A DNA stretch of 64,000 nucleotides from assembly GCA_019421865.1 (NCBI GenBank), contig JAHZEL010000007.1, forward strand, positions 229,256 to 293,255, in the 5' to 3' direction. The stretch comes from Desulfovibrionaceae bacterium. GTDB taxonomy: Bacteria > Desulfobacterota > Desulfovibrionia > Desulfovibrionales > Desulfovibrionaceae. Shown here piece after piece: positions 1 through 7,807 of the stretch. Within the stretch, counting starts at the first letter, position 1. Each line of letters begins with the position of its first letter. A model generated the notes under the pieces. It saw nothing but the letters and a program-made list of their open reading frames with translations. It ran no database searches and was not told where the DNA came from. Both the position numbers and the translations under genes were made by a program.

Positions 1-1
1 A

Positions 2-667
2 AGAGCCGGTCTTACCGAAGCCTGCGGTCTTGAAGTCGGAGACATCGTGTTCTTCCAGGCCGGCGAACCCGGTCTTGTGAACAACGCCCTCGGCAGCCTG
101 CGCGTGAGACTCGGCAACAAGCTCGGCCTCATTCCCGAAAACACCTGGAACCTGCTCTGGGTCACGGACTTCCCGCTCTTTGAATACAGCGAGGAAGAAC
201 AGCGCTGGGTGGCCTGCCACCATCCCTTCACCGCCGCGCAGGACGACAGCTACGACATCATGCTGACCGATCCCGCCCGCGCCAAGGCCCGCGCCTACGA
301 CATGGTGCTCAACGGCAACGAAATCGGCGGCGGCTCCATCCGTATCCACAACCCCGCCGACCAGACCCGCATGTTTGAAGGCCTCGGCTTCACCGAAGAG
401 TCCGCCAAGGCTCAGTTCGGCTACTTCATCCAGGCGCTGGACTACGGTACTCCGCCTCACGGCGGCATCGCCTTCGGTCTCGACCGCGTGGCCATGCTGC
501 TCACCGGCGCGTCCTCCATCCGCGACGTCATCGCGTTCCCCAAGAATCAGAAGGCCGCCTGCCTGCTTACCGAAGCTCCGTCCCCCGTGGACAACAAGCA
601 GTTGCGTGAACTGGGCATTCGACTGCGTGAAAAGGCGGCTCCCGCCCCCAGCGCTTCTGCGGAGTAA
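2..667 (+). CDS. aspS: Aspartate--tRNA ligase, C-terminal part (5' end outside window)
   Basis: This is the last 221 residues of a class II aspartyl-tRNA synthetase, which charges tRNA-Asp with aspartate using ATP in the cytoplasm. The reading frame is open from base 2, so the gene starts to the left of the window; full bacterial enzymes are about 600 residues. Visible family features are the WVTDFPLFEY segment after the GAD insertion, the HHPFTAAQDD stretch, the GGGSIRIHNP strand and class II motif 3 as GIAFGLDRVAMLL, which holds the ATP-binding arginine. The stop lies 3 bp before def, and the end of aspS (GGAG at 661-664) supplies the ribosome-binding site for def, so the two genes are very likely co-transcribed. 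Whether the enzyme is discriminating or also acylates tRNA-Asn cannot be judged from this part. Confidence 0.96.
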   Translation, partial: RAGLTEACGLEVGDIVFFQAGEPGLVNNALGSLRVRLGNKLGLIPENTWNLLWVTDFPLFEYSEEEQRWVACHHPFTAAQDDSYDIMLTDPARAKARAYDMVLNGNEIGGGSIRIHNPADQTRMFEGLGFTEESAKAQFGYFIQALDYGTPPHGGIAFGLDRVAMLLTGASSIRDVIAFPKNQKAACLLTEAPSPVDNKQLRELGIRLREKAAPAPSASAE

Positions 668-670
668 ATC

Positions 671-1183
671 ATGCTTCGTCCCGTTCTTCAGTATCCCGAT
701 CCGCTTCTCGCCAAGGTCAGCGAACCTGTGGCCGAGATCAACGACGACATCCGCGCTCTTGCTCAGGATATGCTCGACACCCTCACCACCGTGGGCGGCG
801 TGGGCATTGCCGCGCCACAGATCGGCGTGCTCAAGCGCGTGGTGATCATCGACGTGTCCCAGGAAAAGAACGACCCCGACCTGCCTCAGGACTTCCGGGT
901 GTTCGTAAATCCCGTGGTCACCGTGCTCGATCCCAGAGGCCACGAGGAAAACGAAGGCTGCCTTTCCGTGCCCGAACTGCGCGCCAAGGTGAAGCGTCCC
1001 CGCCGCGTTGCCCTCGACGCCCTTGATCTCGACGGCAATCCCGTCCATATCGAAGGCGAAGGCTACTACGGCGCCTGCATGCAGCATGAAACCGATCACC
1101 TCGACGGCAAGCTGTTCATCGACCACATCAGCTATCTCAAGCGCTCTCTCTACGACAAGAAAATGAGAAAGGGCAGAAGATAG
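671..1183 (+). CDS. def: Peptide deformylase
   Basis: A 170-residue metalloenzyme that removes the formyl group from N-terminal formyl-methionine of nascent proteins at the ribosome exit. All three family motifs are present and intact: GVGIAAPQIG (motif 1), EGCLSVP (motif 2, with the metal-binding cysteine) and QHETDHLDG (motif 3, HExxH-type with two histidine ligands and the catalytic glutamate). Length is typical. The start is the ATG 3 bp after the aspS stop, preceded by GGAG inside the aspS end. A strong intrinsic terminator follows 20 bp after the stop. fmt, which adds the formyl group that Def removes, lies next on the same strand but behind its own leader. Confidence 0.97.
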   Translation: MLRPVLQYPDPLLAKVSEPVAEINDDIRALAQDMLDTLTTVGGVGIAAPQIGVLKRVVIIDVSQEKNDPDLPQDFRVFVNPVVTVLDPRGHEENEGCLSVPELRAKVKRPRRVALDALDLDGNPVHIEGEGYYGACMQHETDHLDGKLFIDHISYLKRSLYDKKMRKGRR

Positions 1184-1203
1184 TCTCTTCCCTGTCATCC
1201 ACC

Positions 1204-1236
1204 GAAAAGGCCCGGGTACGCTCCCGGGCCTTTTCT
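1204..1236 (+). terminator. Intrinsic terminator of aspS-def
   Basis: Twelve-base-pair perfect stem (1205-1216 with 1223-1234, AAAAGGCCCGGG arm) with a 6-nt loop, ending in TTTTCTT. It lies 20 bp after the def stop codon. Confidence 0.85.
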
Positions 1237-1523
1237 TGTCTGCAAAGCCGCCGCAGACACCGGGCAAGGGGGGGGGCCGTGCAGAGACCGTAACTGATCC
1301 CGGAGACACGAACAGCATCTCTCCGCAGCCAGCCGTTCTATCAAGGAGCCTTCAGCAACTGCGGAGCAGAGCGTCATGCCACGGAAAGCTGGACGAGGTC
1401 ACCGATAGACCGTACAGTGTCCGAAACACCGGCATCGGGAAGCCCTACTTTCCGGAGTACCGGGCGGATATCACACCATCAGAAGGGGGCGCAGGCCCGC
1501 CTTTTTTCTCCAATGGAGCTGTC
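1237..1523 (+). other. Intergenic leader upstream of fmt
   Basis: A 287-bp stretch with no convincing gene. An open frame in phase with fmt runs back through it, but it has no ribosome-binding site and no resemblance to formyltransferase, so it is treated as non-coding. A weak GC hairpin followed by a run of six T (about 1487-1508) lies just before the fmt ribosome-binding site and could be a leaky terminator or attenuator. I see no clear sigma-70 promoter here. Confidence 0.4.
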
Positions 1524-2501
1524 ATGTCGAAACTGCGCATCGTATTCATGGGCACGCCGGATTTTGCGGCGGTGGTTCTTAAAGCCGTGGCCGCCTGGGA
1601 AGGCGGTGAGGTCGTGGCCGTCTACACCCAGCCCGACCGCCCCGCAGGACGAGGAAAAAAGCTGAAGGCTTCCGCCACCAAGGAACTGGCGCTGGAACTC
1701 GGCCTGCCCGTGTATCAGCCGCGCAACTTCCGTGACGACGCCGACGTGCAGGCGCTGGCCGATCTCAAGCCCGACGTGCTCGTGGTGGCGGCCTACGGCC
1801 TGCTGCTGCCGCAGCGTGTTCTCGACATTCCCACCATGGGTCCGTACAACGTGCACGGCTCGCTCCTGCCTCAGTACCGGGGCGCGGCTCCCATCCAGCG
1901 GGCGGTCATGAACGGCGACACCATTTCCGGCGTGACCATCATGAAAATGGAAGCCGGTCTTGATTCCGGTCCCATGCTTCTGCAGCAGGCCGTGAGCATA
2001 GAGCCGGACGATACGGCCGGCACGCTGTTCGATACGCTGGCCGAACACGGGGCGAAGCTCATGGTCGGCGCGCTCGGCATGATCGCCGAAGGCAGAGCGG
2101 CCTTTGTCCGCCAGAACGAAGAGCTGGTCACCCACGCCGCCAAGATCACCGTGAACGAGGAATACATCGACTGGACGAAGGACGCCCGCTCCATCCACAA
2201 CATCATCCGCGGACTCACGCCCGCCCCCGGCGCCAAGACCGTGCTGAACATCGAAGGCAGGGAGGCCGTGACGCTCCGCATTGAACCGGGACAGCCTGTG
2301 GAAACGGCTGCGAACGCCGAACCCGGAACGCTGATCGGCATGGACGGCGACGCACTGCTGGTCGCCTGCGGCTCGGGCTCCTACCGGATCACCCGGCTGC
2401 GTCCGGCGGGCAAGTCCACCATGAGCGCAACCGATTTCCGCAACGGACGCCTGCGCGATCTGCCCGAACCCTACGGCAGGCTGACCGGAAAGGCGGAGTA
2501 G
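1524..2501 (+). CDS. fmt: Methionyl-tRNA formyltransferase
   Basis: A 325-residue enzyme that transfers a formyl group from 10-formyl-tetrahydrofolate to Met-tRNA(fMet), enabling bacterial initiation. The N-terminal Rossmann domain begins MSKLRIVFMGTPDFAA. The folate-site signature is recognisable as NVHGSLLPQYRGAAPIQ (asparagine and histidine of the catalytic triad), followed by the GVTIMKMEAGLDSGPML segment with the catalytic aspartate. The C-terminal OB-fold tRNA-binding domain (about 210-310) ends in the usual RLRPAGKSTM segment. The start was chosen because homology begins exactly there and GGAG (1515-1518) sits 5 nt upstream; a longer upstream frame has no support. It is functionally paired with def on the left, but a terminator separates them. 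Confidence 0.95.
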   Translation: MSKLRIVFMGTPDFAAVVLKAVAAWEGGEVVAVYTQPDRPAGRGKKLKASATKELALELGLPVYQPRNFRDDADVQALADLKPDVLVVAAYGLLLPQRVLDIPTMGPYNVHGSLLPQYRGAAPIQRAVMNGDTISGVTIMKMEAGLDSGPMLLQQAVSIEPDDTAGTLFDTLAEHGAKLMVGALGMIAEGRAAFVRQNEELVTHAAKITVNEEYIDWTKDARSIHNIIRGLTPAPGAKTVLNIEGREAVTLRIEPGQPVETAANAEPGTLIGMDGDALLVACGSGSYRITRLRPAGKSTMSATDFRNGRLRDLPEPYGRLTGKAE

Positions 2502-2682
2502 GGCAGCGCCGAGGAGGGGAAAAATCGGGAAGCATGACGGAAAAGCCGTGCGCCGTTCGTCCCCCTCCTGTGAAAATGCCGCCGGGAAGCTGAAAAGGAG
2601 ACAACTGCTGTCTTCTTTTCCTGAAAAAGCAGAAAACGCTCGAGAATTCATTTTAAGACACGAAAAACAAAATCGCGAACCG

Positions 2683-4068
2683 ATGGTCGAAAAAACAAAA
2701 AAAACGCCTCAGAATCTGCCTGTTTCCGGTGCCCGGAAGGGGGCGCTGGAACTATTGAATCAGCTCTTCCGCCATCCTGAAGACGCCACGCCCCTGCCGG
2801 TGATGCTTTCGCGCTGCGCCTCAGCCCGTACGCTGGACAGCAGGGATACGGCGCTTCTTTCCGAGCTGGTGTACGGCGTGCTGCGTCGGCACGCGGTGCT
2901 GGACGCCGCTCTTGCCGGACGGCTGAAGAAGCCGGACGCGCTGTCGGCACAGGTTCGCATGATGCTCCGGCTCGGCGTCTACGAAATTCTTTTCATGGAC
3001 GGCATCCCCGCCCGTGCCACGGTAAGCGAACTGGTCGGCCTGGCCCGCCGCAGATTCGGGCAGGGCATAGGAGGACTCGTCAACGGCGTTCTGCGCTCCG
3101 TCGACCGGGAAAAGGATGCGCTGCTTCAGGCCGTGTGTCACCGGGAAGAGCAGTTGAAAAACGCTGCCCTTGATGCGGATGGCATAGCTGAAGCCGCCTC
3201 TCTTCCCGCATGGCTGACCCGCATGTGGTCGGAACAGTACGGAAAAGAGCAGGCCTGCCGCTTCGCCGAAGGAACGCTGGAACATCCTGCCCCGTGCTGG
3301 AGGGCGAACATGTCCAGAGCCTGGGGGGAAATGCTCGTCGGGCACTGGACCGACCGCGGCTATGCGGCCGTCGGGCAGGGCGGATTTTCCGCCTGGGGGA
3401 TAGACCGCGACAAGGAAAGCAGAAGCAAAGAACAGAGCCTTCTGGAATCGTTTGAAAAGCAGGGGAATCTCAGCCGTCAGGGAGCCACCTCCCAGCTGGT
3501 GACCGAATATCTGACCTCGTGGATTCTCGAGCATCCCGAGCTTGCGTCTGCGCCCCTGTGGGACGCCTGCTGCGGGCGGGGAGGCAAAACCACGGCTCTT
3601 CTGGAAAAAGGCATCAAGGTGGAGCTGGCCAGTGAACCGGCCGCCTTCCGGCTGGAAGAACTCAAGGCCTCTCTGCTGCGTCTCGGCCTGTCGTGGCCGC
3701 GTCTGCACTGTGGCCCGGCACAGGAGATTGATAATTTTTTCCCATTGATATTATTGGATGTTCCATGCAGCGGCACCGGAACGCTCGCAAGAAACGCCGA
3801 GCTTCGGCTGCGTCTTTCTCCCGAAAGGCTGTCCGAAGCCGTCCGAACGCAGAGAGACATTCTCGGCCATGCCTGGACAAAACTTCTTCCCGGCGGCGCT
3901 CTTTTCTACGTAACCTGCGCCCTGAACAGGGAAGAAAACGAAAAGCAAATGGCGCACTTTCTTGAAAGACAGGGAAACATCTGCCGCCTTGAGGAAGAAA
4001 GAATGTTCCTCCCCGTTTTTCCGGGACAGGATGCGCTGTTTCTGGCCATTCTCCGCAGGCAGGCATGA
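2683..4068 (+). CDS. rsmB: RsmB/NOP-family 16S rRNA m5C methyltransferase with NusB-like N-terminal domain
   Basis: A 461-residue SAM-dependent RNA cytosine-C5 methyltransferase. RsmB modifies C967 of 16S rRNA (E. coli numbering). The N-terminal 150 residues form the NusB-like helical RNA-binding domain (for example TALLSELVYGVLRRHAVLD). The catalytic half shows motif I as DACCGRGGKT, motif IV as DVPCSGTGTLARN and motif VI as YVTCALNREENE, so both catalytic cysteines (PC and TC) are kept. Motif I is unusual: most relatives have DxCAAPGGK. The start was set at the ATG before VEKTKKT because upstream sequence has no homology; the ribosome-binding site there is poor, so the start is uncertain. 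Fmt followed by RsmB is a common arrangement. Assignment to RsmB rather than another NOP2/Sun member is by inference from the NusB domain. Confidence 0.85.
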   Translation: MVEKTKKTPQNLPVSGARKGALELLNQLFRHPEDATPLPVMLSRCASARTLDSRDTALLSELVYGVLRRHAVLDAALAGRLKKPDALSAQVRMMLRLGVYEILFMDGIPARATVSELVGLARRRFGQGIGGLVNGVLRSVDREKDALLQAVCHREEQLKNAALDADGIAEAASLPAWLTRMWSEQYGKEQACRFAEGTLEHPAPCWRANMSRAWGEMLVGHWTDRGYAAVGQGGFSAWGIDRDKESRSKEQSLLESFEKQGNLSRQGATSQLVTEYLTSWILEHPELASAPLWDACCGRGGKTTALLEKGIKVELASEPAAFRLEELKASLLRLGLSWPRLHCGPAQEIDNFFPLILLDVPCSGTGTLARNAELRLRLSPERLSEAVRTQRDILGHAWTKLLPGGALFYVTCALNREENEKQMAHFLERQGNICRLEEERMFLPVFPGQDALFLAILRRQA

Positions 4069-4140
4069 GGAGGATGCCCCCGGAGCTTCGTGCCGCTCAG
4101 GCACGCGCCGGGGCAATCGACTATCCATAAAGGCGGATAT

Positions 4141-4182
4141 ATGAAACTGGGCCTTGTTGCCGCTCCGGCTTCTCCACGATGA
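4141..4182 (+). CDS. Possible 13-residue leader peptide upstream of the MATE gene
   Basis: A short reading frame (MKLGLVAAPASPR) preceded by a purine-rich aaaggcgga ribosome-binding site 5 nt upstream. It is followed within 25 bp by a hairpin plus T-run. Leader peptides before transporter genes can drive attenuation, but there is no run of one amino acid here and nothing proves it is translated. Treat as a candidate only. Confidence 0.25.
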   Translation: MKLGLVAAPASPR

Positions 4183-4202
4183 GGCGCTGACCGGAGCAGA
4201 AG

Positions 4203-4220
4203 AAAGCCTGACGGCTTTTT
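4203..4220 (+). terminator. Terminator-like hairpin 1 in the MATE leader
   Basis: Perfect 6-bp stem AAAGCC/GGCTTT with a TGAC loop and a run of five T. It is the first of three terminator-like hairpins between rsmB and the MATE gene. The loop-containing octamer CCTGACGG recurs at 4241-4248. Confidence 0.5.
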
Positions 4221-4314
4221 CATCATCGAATACGACGTTTCCTGACGGTACCGACGTGTCCTGCTGCCATCAGCAGACATGGCAGAACCGCCAAAGAAAT
4301 CTGTTTCTGCCTGT

Positions 4315-4347
4315 CGGCCGCGCCTTGTCACGCGGCCGTTGTTTTTT
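4315..4347 (+). terminator. Terminator-like hairpin 2 in the MATE leader
   Basis: Perfect 8-bp GC stem (CGGCCGCG with CGCGGCCG), an 8-nt loop and a trailing TTGTTTTTT. A typical intrinsic terminator, 250 bp downstream of rsmB and 60 bp upstream of the MATE start. Confidence 0.75.
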
Positions 4348-4366
4348 CCGAGTGAAAAACCTTCAC

Positions 4367-4396
4367 GGAAGGCCGCGCTGCGAGCCTTCCTTTTTT
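4367..4396 (+). terminator. Terminator-like hairpin 3, directly before the MATE start
   Basis: Perfect 7-bp stem (GGAAGGC with GCCTTCC), a 10-nt loop and six T, ending 13 bp before the MATE ATG. A terminator so close to a start codon suggests regulated readthrough rather than simple gene separation. Confidence 0.65.
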
Positions 4397-4409
4397 ACGG
4401 GCAGAAAAC

Positions 4410-5753
4410 ATGAACATACAATTCGACATGACCAAAGGCCCCATAGCAGGGCAACTGTTCCGCTTCGCTTTTCCTCTGATGCTGACCTATGTTCTTCAAA
4501 CAGGCTATGGCGCGGCGGACATGCTGATCGTCAGCCGCTTTGCAGGCGAGGAGGGCGTTGCCGCCGTCAGCAACGGCAGTACGCTGGCCTTTCTCATCGC
4601 TTCCTTCTGCATGGGGTTCGGAAGCGGCGGAGCGGTACAGATCGGGTCCTGTGCCGCCTGCGGAGACAAGACGGCGCAACAAAGAACCATCGCGGTGCTG
4701 TGCGGCCTCACCGTTCTGCTTTCCGCCGCCGTCACCGCCGTCGGACTGGCTGTCAGTGAATCAGCCGTTTCCCTGGTCGGCGTCCCTGAAGCCATCCATG
4801 CGGCCACGCTGGAATACACGCGCATTCTCTGTTCGGGCACCGTTTTCGTCTTCGGGCTTCATACGGTATGCGCCGTGCTGCGAGCCCTGGGCAACTCCGT
4901 GCTGTCGCTTCTTCTGGTATTCTTTTCAGCCGTGCTCAATATCGTTCTGGATCTTGTTTTCGTGGGACTTCTCGGCAGATCAACGACAGGGGCCGCAGAG
5001 GCAACGGTGCTGGCGCAGGCCGGGGCATTCGCCGTTTCCCTGATTCTACTGAAAACCGGAAAACTTCTGCCGACCTTCTCCTTCCCATTCCGAGAACAGA
5101 AGGAAATCGCCATCGCCATGCTTCGTACAGGACTGCCCGTCTCGGCGCAGACAACGGTAATCAACGTTTCCTTCCTCATCATGACCGCCATGCTGAACGA
5201 CTACGGCACCGCCGTAGCGGCGGCAACGGGCATAGGCCTGAAGATCAATACGCTGGCCGGCATGCCGTGCTGGGGCATAGGACAGGCCGTCACGGTCATG
5301 ACCGCCCAGAACCTTGCCGTCGGCAACACGGAAAGGGTACGGAACATCGTTCGAACGGCGCTGAAGCTGAACATTGCCGTGACTGCGGCTTTCGTGCTGC
5401 CCGTGCAAGCGGCGGCGGAGCCGATCATGTCGTTCTTTCTGCCGTCTGCCTCTTCGTCGGCCGATATCGGCGTACAGTACCTTCGCTGGTGCTGCTCGCT
5501 GAACAGCCTCTTCTACATCACCATGTACATATTCGACTCCTTTGCCATAGGCACGGAGCATTCCGTCTTTGCGTTTCTCAACGCCGTCCTCGAGGCATTG
5601 CTGGTCAGACTGCTGTTGTCATTTCTGCTCGCAGAAGTGTTCGGCATGGGCTATGCGGGATGGTATGCCGGGCAGGCGCTCTCGCCGCTTCTTCCTGCCC
5701 TCTGTGGAGTTGCCTTCTACCTGAGAGGCTCATGGCAAAAGCGCCCCCAATGA
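4410..5753 (+). CDS. MATE-family multidrug/toxin efflux transporter
   Basis: A 447-residue inner-membrane protein with about 12 hydrophobic helices in two pseudo-repeats. The N-terminus (FDMTKGPIAGQLFRFAFPL) and the following TGYGAADMLIVSRFAGE segment are typical of the MATE / NorM-DinF superfamily, where the second helix carries substrate- and cation-site residues. MATE proteins export cationic drugs or metabolites in exchange for Na+ or H+; the substrate here cannot be predicted. Length is normal and no frameshift is seen. The ribosome-binding site is weak. Upstream lies a 340-bp leader with three terminator-like hairpins, suggesting control by attenuation. Downstream it converges on parB across a shared bidirectional hairpin. 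Confidence 0.9.
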   Translation: MNIQFDMTKGPIAGQLFRFAFPLMLTYVLQTGYGAADMLIVSRFAGEEGVAAVSNGSTLAFLIASFCMGFGSGGAVQIGSCAACGDKTAQQRTIAVLCGLTVLLSAAVTAVGLAVSESAVSLVGVPEAIHAATLEYTRILCSGTVFVFGLHTVCAVLRALGNSVLSLLLVFFSAVLNIVLDLVFVGLLGRSTTGAAEATVLAQAGAFAVSLILLKTGKLLPTFSFPFREQKEIAIAMLRTGLPVSAQTTVINVSFLIMTAMLNDYGTAVAAATGIGLKINTLAGMPCWGIGQAVTVMTAQNLAVGNTERVRNIVRTALKLNIAVTAAFVLPVQAAAEPIMSFFLPSASSSADIGVQYLRWCCSLNSLFYITMYIFDSFAIGTEHSVFAFLNAVLEALLVRLLLSFLLAEVFGMGYAGWYAGQALSPLLPALCGVAFYLRGSWQKRPQ

Positions 5754-5889
5754 AAACGCCCCTCAAACTATTTTCGGCAGCCGGACATAAAACGGCAAAG
5801 AGTCCTCCGACATGACTCCGTCAGAACATCTGATACATCGTTCAAAAACATAGTCCTGCCTTTTTCCAAGGCAAACTGCACAGATAAAG

Positions 5890-5925
5890 AAGGCAGGCGC
5901 CGATCATCCGATCGACGCCTGCCTT
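5890..5925. terminator. Bidirectional terminator between the MATE gene and parB
   Basis: Ten-base-pair stem (5890-5899 with 5916-5925, AAGGCAGGCG arm) capped by an inner CGATC/GATCG stem. T-rich sequence follows on the minus strand and a short TTT on the plus strand. It lies between convergent genes and probably serves both. Confidence 0.75.
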
Positions 5926-5945
5926 TCAACATCCGTTCAGGGAAA

Positions 5946-6854
5946 TTACTGCTCCCGATGCAGACCAAGCAGCTCAAGAATACGCTTCAGCTCCTCAGGG
6001 TTCGCATAGGGAATCTGAATGCGTCCCTGCTGCTCATCGCCGCTGATGGTGGCACGGGTTCCGCAACTCTTCCGCAGAACAGCCTGCAGATCCTTGATGC
6101 TCTGAGGCTTCGGAACTCGGGCAGGGCGCGGAGCGGGAGTATTTTTTTCTCCGGGAGCCAGCTTTTCCGGCAGTCTGCCGGTACGCTTGCAGGTGTCGGC
6201 GGCAGCTTCCGCCTCGCGCACGGAAAGATGATGTTCCAGAATGGCGGCATAAAGAGCAGCTCTCAGCGTTCCGTCGCTCACGGCAAGCAGAGCCCGGGCA
6301 TGCCCCGCGCTGATCTCCCCCTTGGCCAGCCCGTCCTGCATGGAAGGGGAAAGCTGAAGCAGACGCAGGGAGTTGGCCACGGCAGAGCGGCTTTTGCCGA
6401 GCTGTTCGGCCAGCGCTTCCTGACTGAGCCCGTATGCTTCCCTCAGAGCCTGAAAGGCCTCCGCCTCTTCCAGAGGATTGAGGTCTTCCCGCTGAAGGTT
6501 TTCCACCAGCGCCACGGTCATGGCTTCCCGATCGGTATACTCCGTCACAATGACGGGCACTTCGGTCAGTCCCGCCAGACGTGCGGCTCTCCAGCGTCGT
6601 TCACCGGCCACGATTTCATAGCGCTGAGGCATACCGGGGAGCAGACGAACCAGAAGGGGCTGAATGACGCCCTGATTCTTTATGGATACCGCCAGCTCTT
6701 CAAGAGCATCGTTATCAAAGATCTTTCGGGGCTGATGCCTGCCGGGCACAAGCTGTGTCAGGGCAAGCTTTCTGGTTTCTTCACTGCTGCTTTCCGAAGC
6801 GGAAGTAAGCAGGGAGCTGAGGCCACGGCCGAGTCCGCGTTCAGGAATATTCAT
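5946..6854 (-). CDS. parB: Chromosome-partitioning protein ParB
   Basis: A 302-residue DNA-binding CTPase clamp that loads on parS sites and spreads to form the partition complex. The N-terminus (RGLGRGLSSLL) carries the arginine-containing tail that stimulates ParA ATPase in relatives. The CTP-binding boxes are visible as GERRWRAARLAG and ENLQREDLNPLEEA. The helix-turn-helix follows as SQEALAEQLGKSRSAVANSL, with SAGHARALL beyond. The last 60 residues are the dimerisation domain. It is transcribed with parA, which lies 104 bp upstream on the same strand. A small hairpin (GAGCC/GGCTC) sits just before the start. Together with the parS site upstream of parA this is a complete ParABS system. Confidence 0.96.
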   Translation of the reverse strand: MNIPERGLGRGLSSLLTSASESSSEETRKLALTQLVPGRHQPRKIFDNDALEELAVSIKNQGVIQPLLVRLLPGMPQRYEIVAGERRWRAARLAGLTEVPVIVTEYTDREAMTVALVENLQREDLNPLEEAEAFQALREAYGLSQEALAEQLGKSRSAVANSLRLLQLSPSMQDGLAKGEISAGHARALLAVSDGTLRAALYAAILEHHLSVREAEAAADTCKRTGRLPEKLAPGEKNTPAPRPARVPKPQSIKDLQAVLRKSCGTRATISGDEQQGRIQIPYANPEELKRILELLGLHREQ

Positions 6855-6958
6855 GGGAACCCCCGAGCCTTGAGGCTCTTTTTATAAAAATAAAACAAGG
6901 AAGGAATGCAGCGCCTGTACAGCCTGCCAAGAAATCCGGGCCGCCGAGGAGCAGGGCG

Positions 6959-7729
6959 TCAGGGCTGCGCCGTTTTATGAACCACTTCGCGGGCCAGTTC
7001 CAGATAGGCTTCCGCGCCCTTGGATTTGATGTCGTAATGCAGGATGGACTTGCCGTGGCTGGGCGCTTCCGAAAGACGAACATTTCTGGGAATGACGGTC
7101 TTGAACATGTGGTTGGGGAAGCAGCGTTCCGCCTCGGCCTTGACCTGACGCGCCAGCTTGTTGCGGGAATCGTACATGGTAAGCAGGACGCCGAGGATCT
7201 GCAGTTCTCTGTTCAGGCGCTTGCGGACCTGTTCATAGGTATGCAGGAGTTTGACGATGCCTTCCAGCGCAAAAAATTCGCATTGCAGGGGAATAAGTAT
7301 CTCGTGGGCGGCGCACAGAGTATTGATGGTGATAAGCCCCAGAGAAGGCGGGCAGTCGATGATGATATAGTCGTACTGGTCCGCAACATGGCTGAGCAGA
7401 TCGGCCAGATAGAATTCACGGGCCATTTTATCCACCAGCTCGATTTCTATGCCGACCAGATCCGTGGAGGAAGGCAGCAGTGAAAGATAGGGCGTAGCCG
7501 TGGGCAGAAGCGTTTCTTCCAGCGTGGACGTGCCGCAGAGCGCCGTATAGAGATTGCGCGGAAGATTCTGCTGATCAAACCCCAGTGAACTGGTGGAATT
7601 TGCCTGCGGATCACAGTCCACAAGCAGAACGCGATTTTCCATGATAGCCAGAGAGGCGGAAAGGTTGACAGACGTGGTGGTTTTTCCCACGCCGCCTTTC
7701 TGGTTGGCAACAGCAATGATTCTGGCCAA
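6959..7729 (-). CDS. parA: Chromosome-partitioning ATPase ParA (Soj type)
   Basis: A 256-residue deviant-Walker ATPase that binds nucleoid DNA as an ATP dimer and moves ParB-parS complexes. The deviant Walker A motif KGGVGKTT (residues 11-18) with its signature lysine is present, followed by LVDCDPQANSTSSLG and the Walker B stretch YIIIDCPPSLGL. The length is that of a chromosomal Soj-type ParA without an N-terminal regulatory helix-turn-helix. The start is a TTG codon: an in-frame TGA lies two codons upstream, and a good AAAGGAG ribosome-binding site is placed 8 nt before it. parS and a candidate promoter lie 35-80 bp upstream, so autoregulation by ParB is plausible but not shown. Confidence 0.96.
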   Translation of the reverse strand: MARIIAVANQKGGVGKTTTSVNLSASLAIMENRVLLVDCDPQANSTSSLGFDQQNLPRNLYTALCGTSTLEETLLPTATPYLSLLPSSTDLVGIEIELVDKMAREFYLADLLSHVADQYDYIIIDCPPSLGLITINTLCAAHEILIPLQCEFFALEGIVKLLHTYEQVRKRLNRELQILGVLLTMYDSRNKLARQVKAEAERCFPNHMFKTVIPRNVRLSEAPSHGKSILHYDIKSKGAEAYLELAREVVHKTAQP

Positions 7730-7759
7730 GATTCAAGCTCCTTTCCCGATGTCTTTTCT

Positions 7760-7788
7760 TACATAAACGCAGGGATAGGGAATTGCAA
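7760..7788 (-). promoter_or_regulatory. Candidate promoter of parAB
   Basis: On the minus strand, -35 TTGCAA (7783-7788), a 17-bp spacer and -10 TATGTA (7760-7765). The boxes are only moderate matches to sigma-70. The -35 lies 4 bp from the parS palindrome. Confidence 0.4.
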
Positions 7789-7791
7789 GAG

Positions 7792-7807
7792 CGTTTCACG
7801 TGAAACA
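7792..7807. other. parS centromere-like site
   Basis: Contains the perfect 14-bp palindrome GTTTCACGTGAAAC (7793-7806), which matches the ParB target consensus TGTTTCACGTGAAACA at 15 of 16 positions (the first base is C). It lies 63 bp upstream of parA. parS sites cluster near bacterial replication origins, consistent with dnaA-gyrB 37 kb away. Confidence 0.93.

Noticed and set aside
1236..1523. N-terminal extension of fmt by 96 codons
   Set aside because: The extension is unlike formyltransferases and starts inside the def terminator region; the family start with a good ribosome-binding site lies at 1524.
4120..4260. Guanidine-II (mini-ykkC) riboswitch upstream of the MATE gene
   Set aside because: The repeated CCTGACGG looked like paired ACGR loops, but in the first copy the GG is needed for the stem, and the second copy has no supporting stem.
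4154..4759. 201-codon plus-strand frame overlapping the start of the MATE gene
   Set aside because: It crosses two terminators and the MATE start in another frame, and its composition is Arg/Ser/Cys-rich without motifs.
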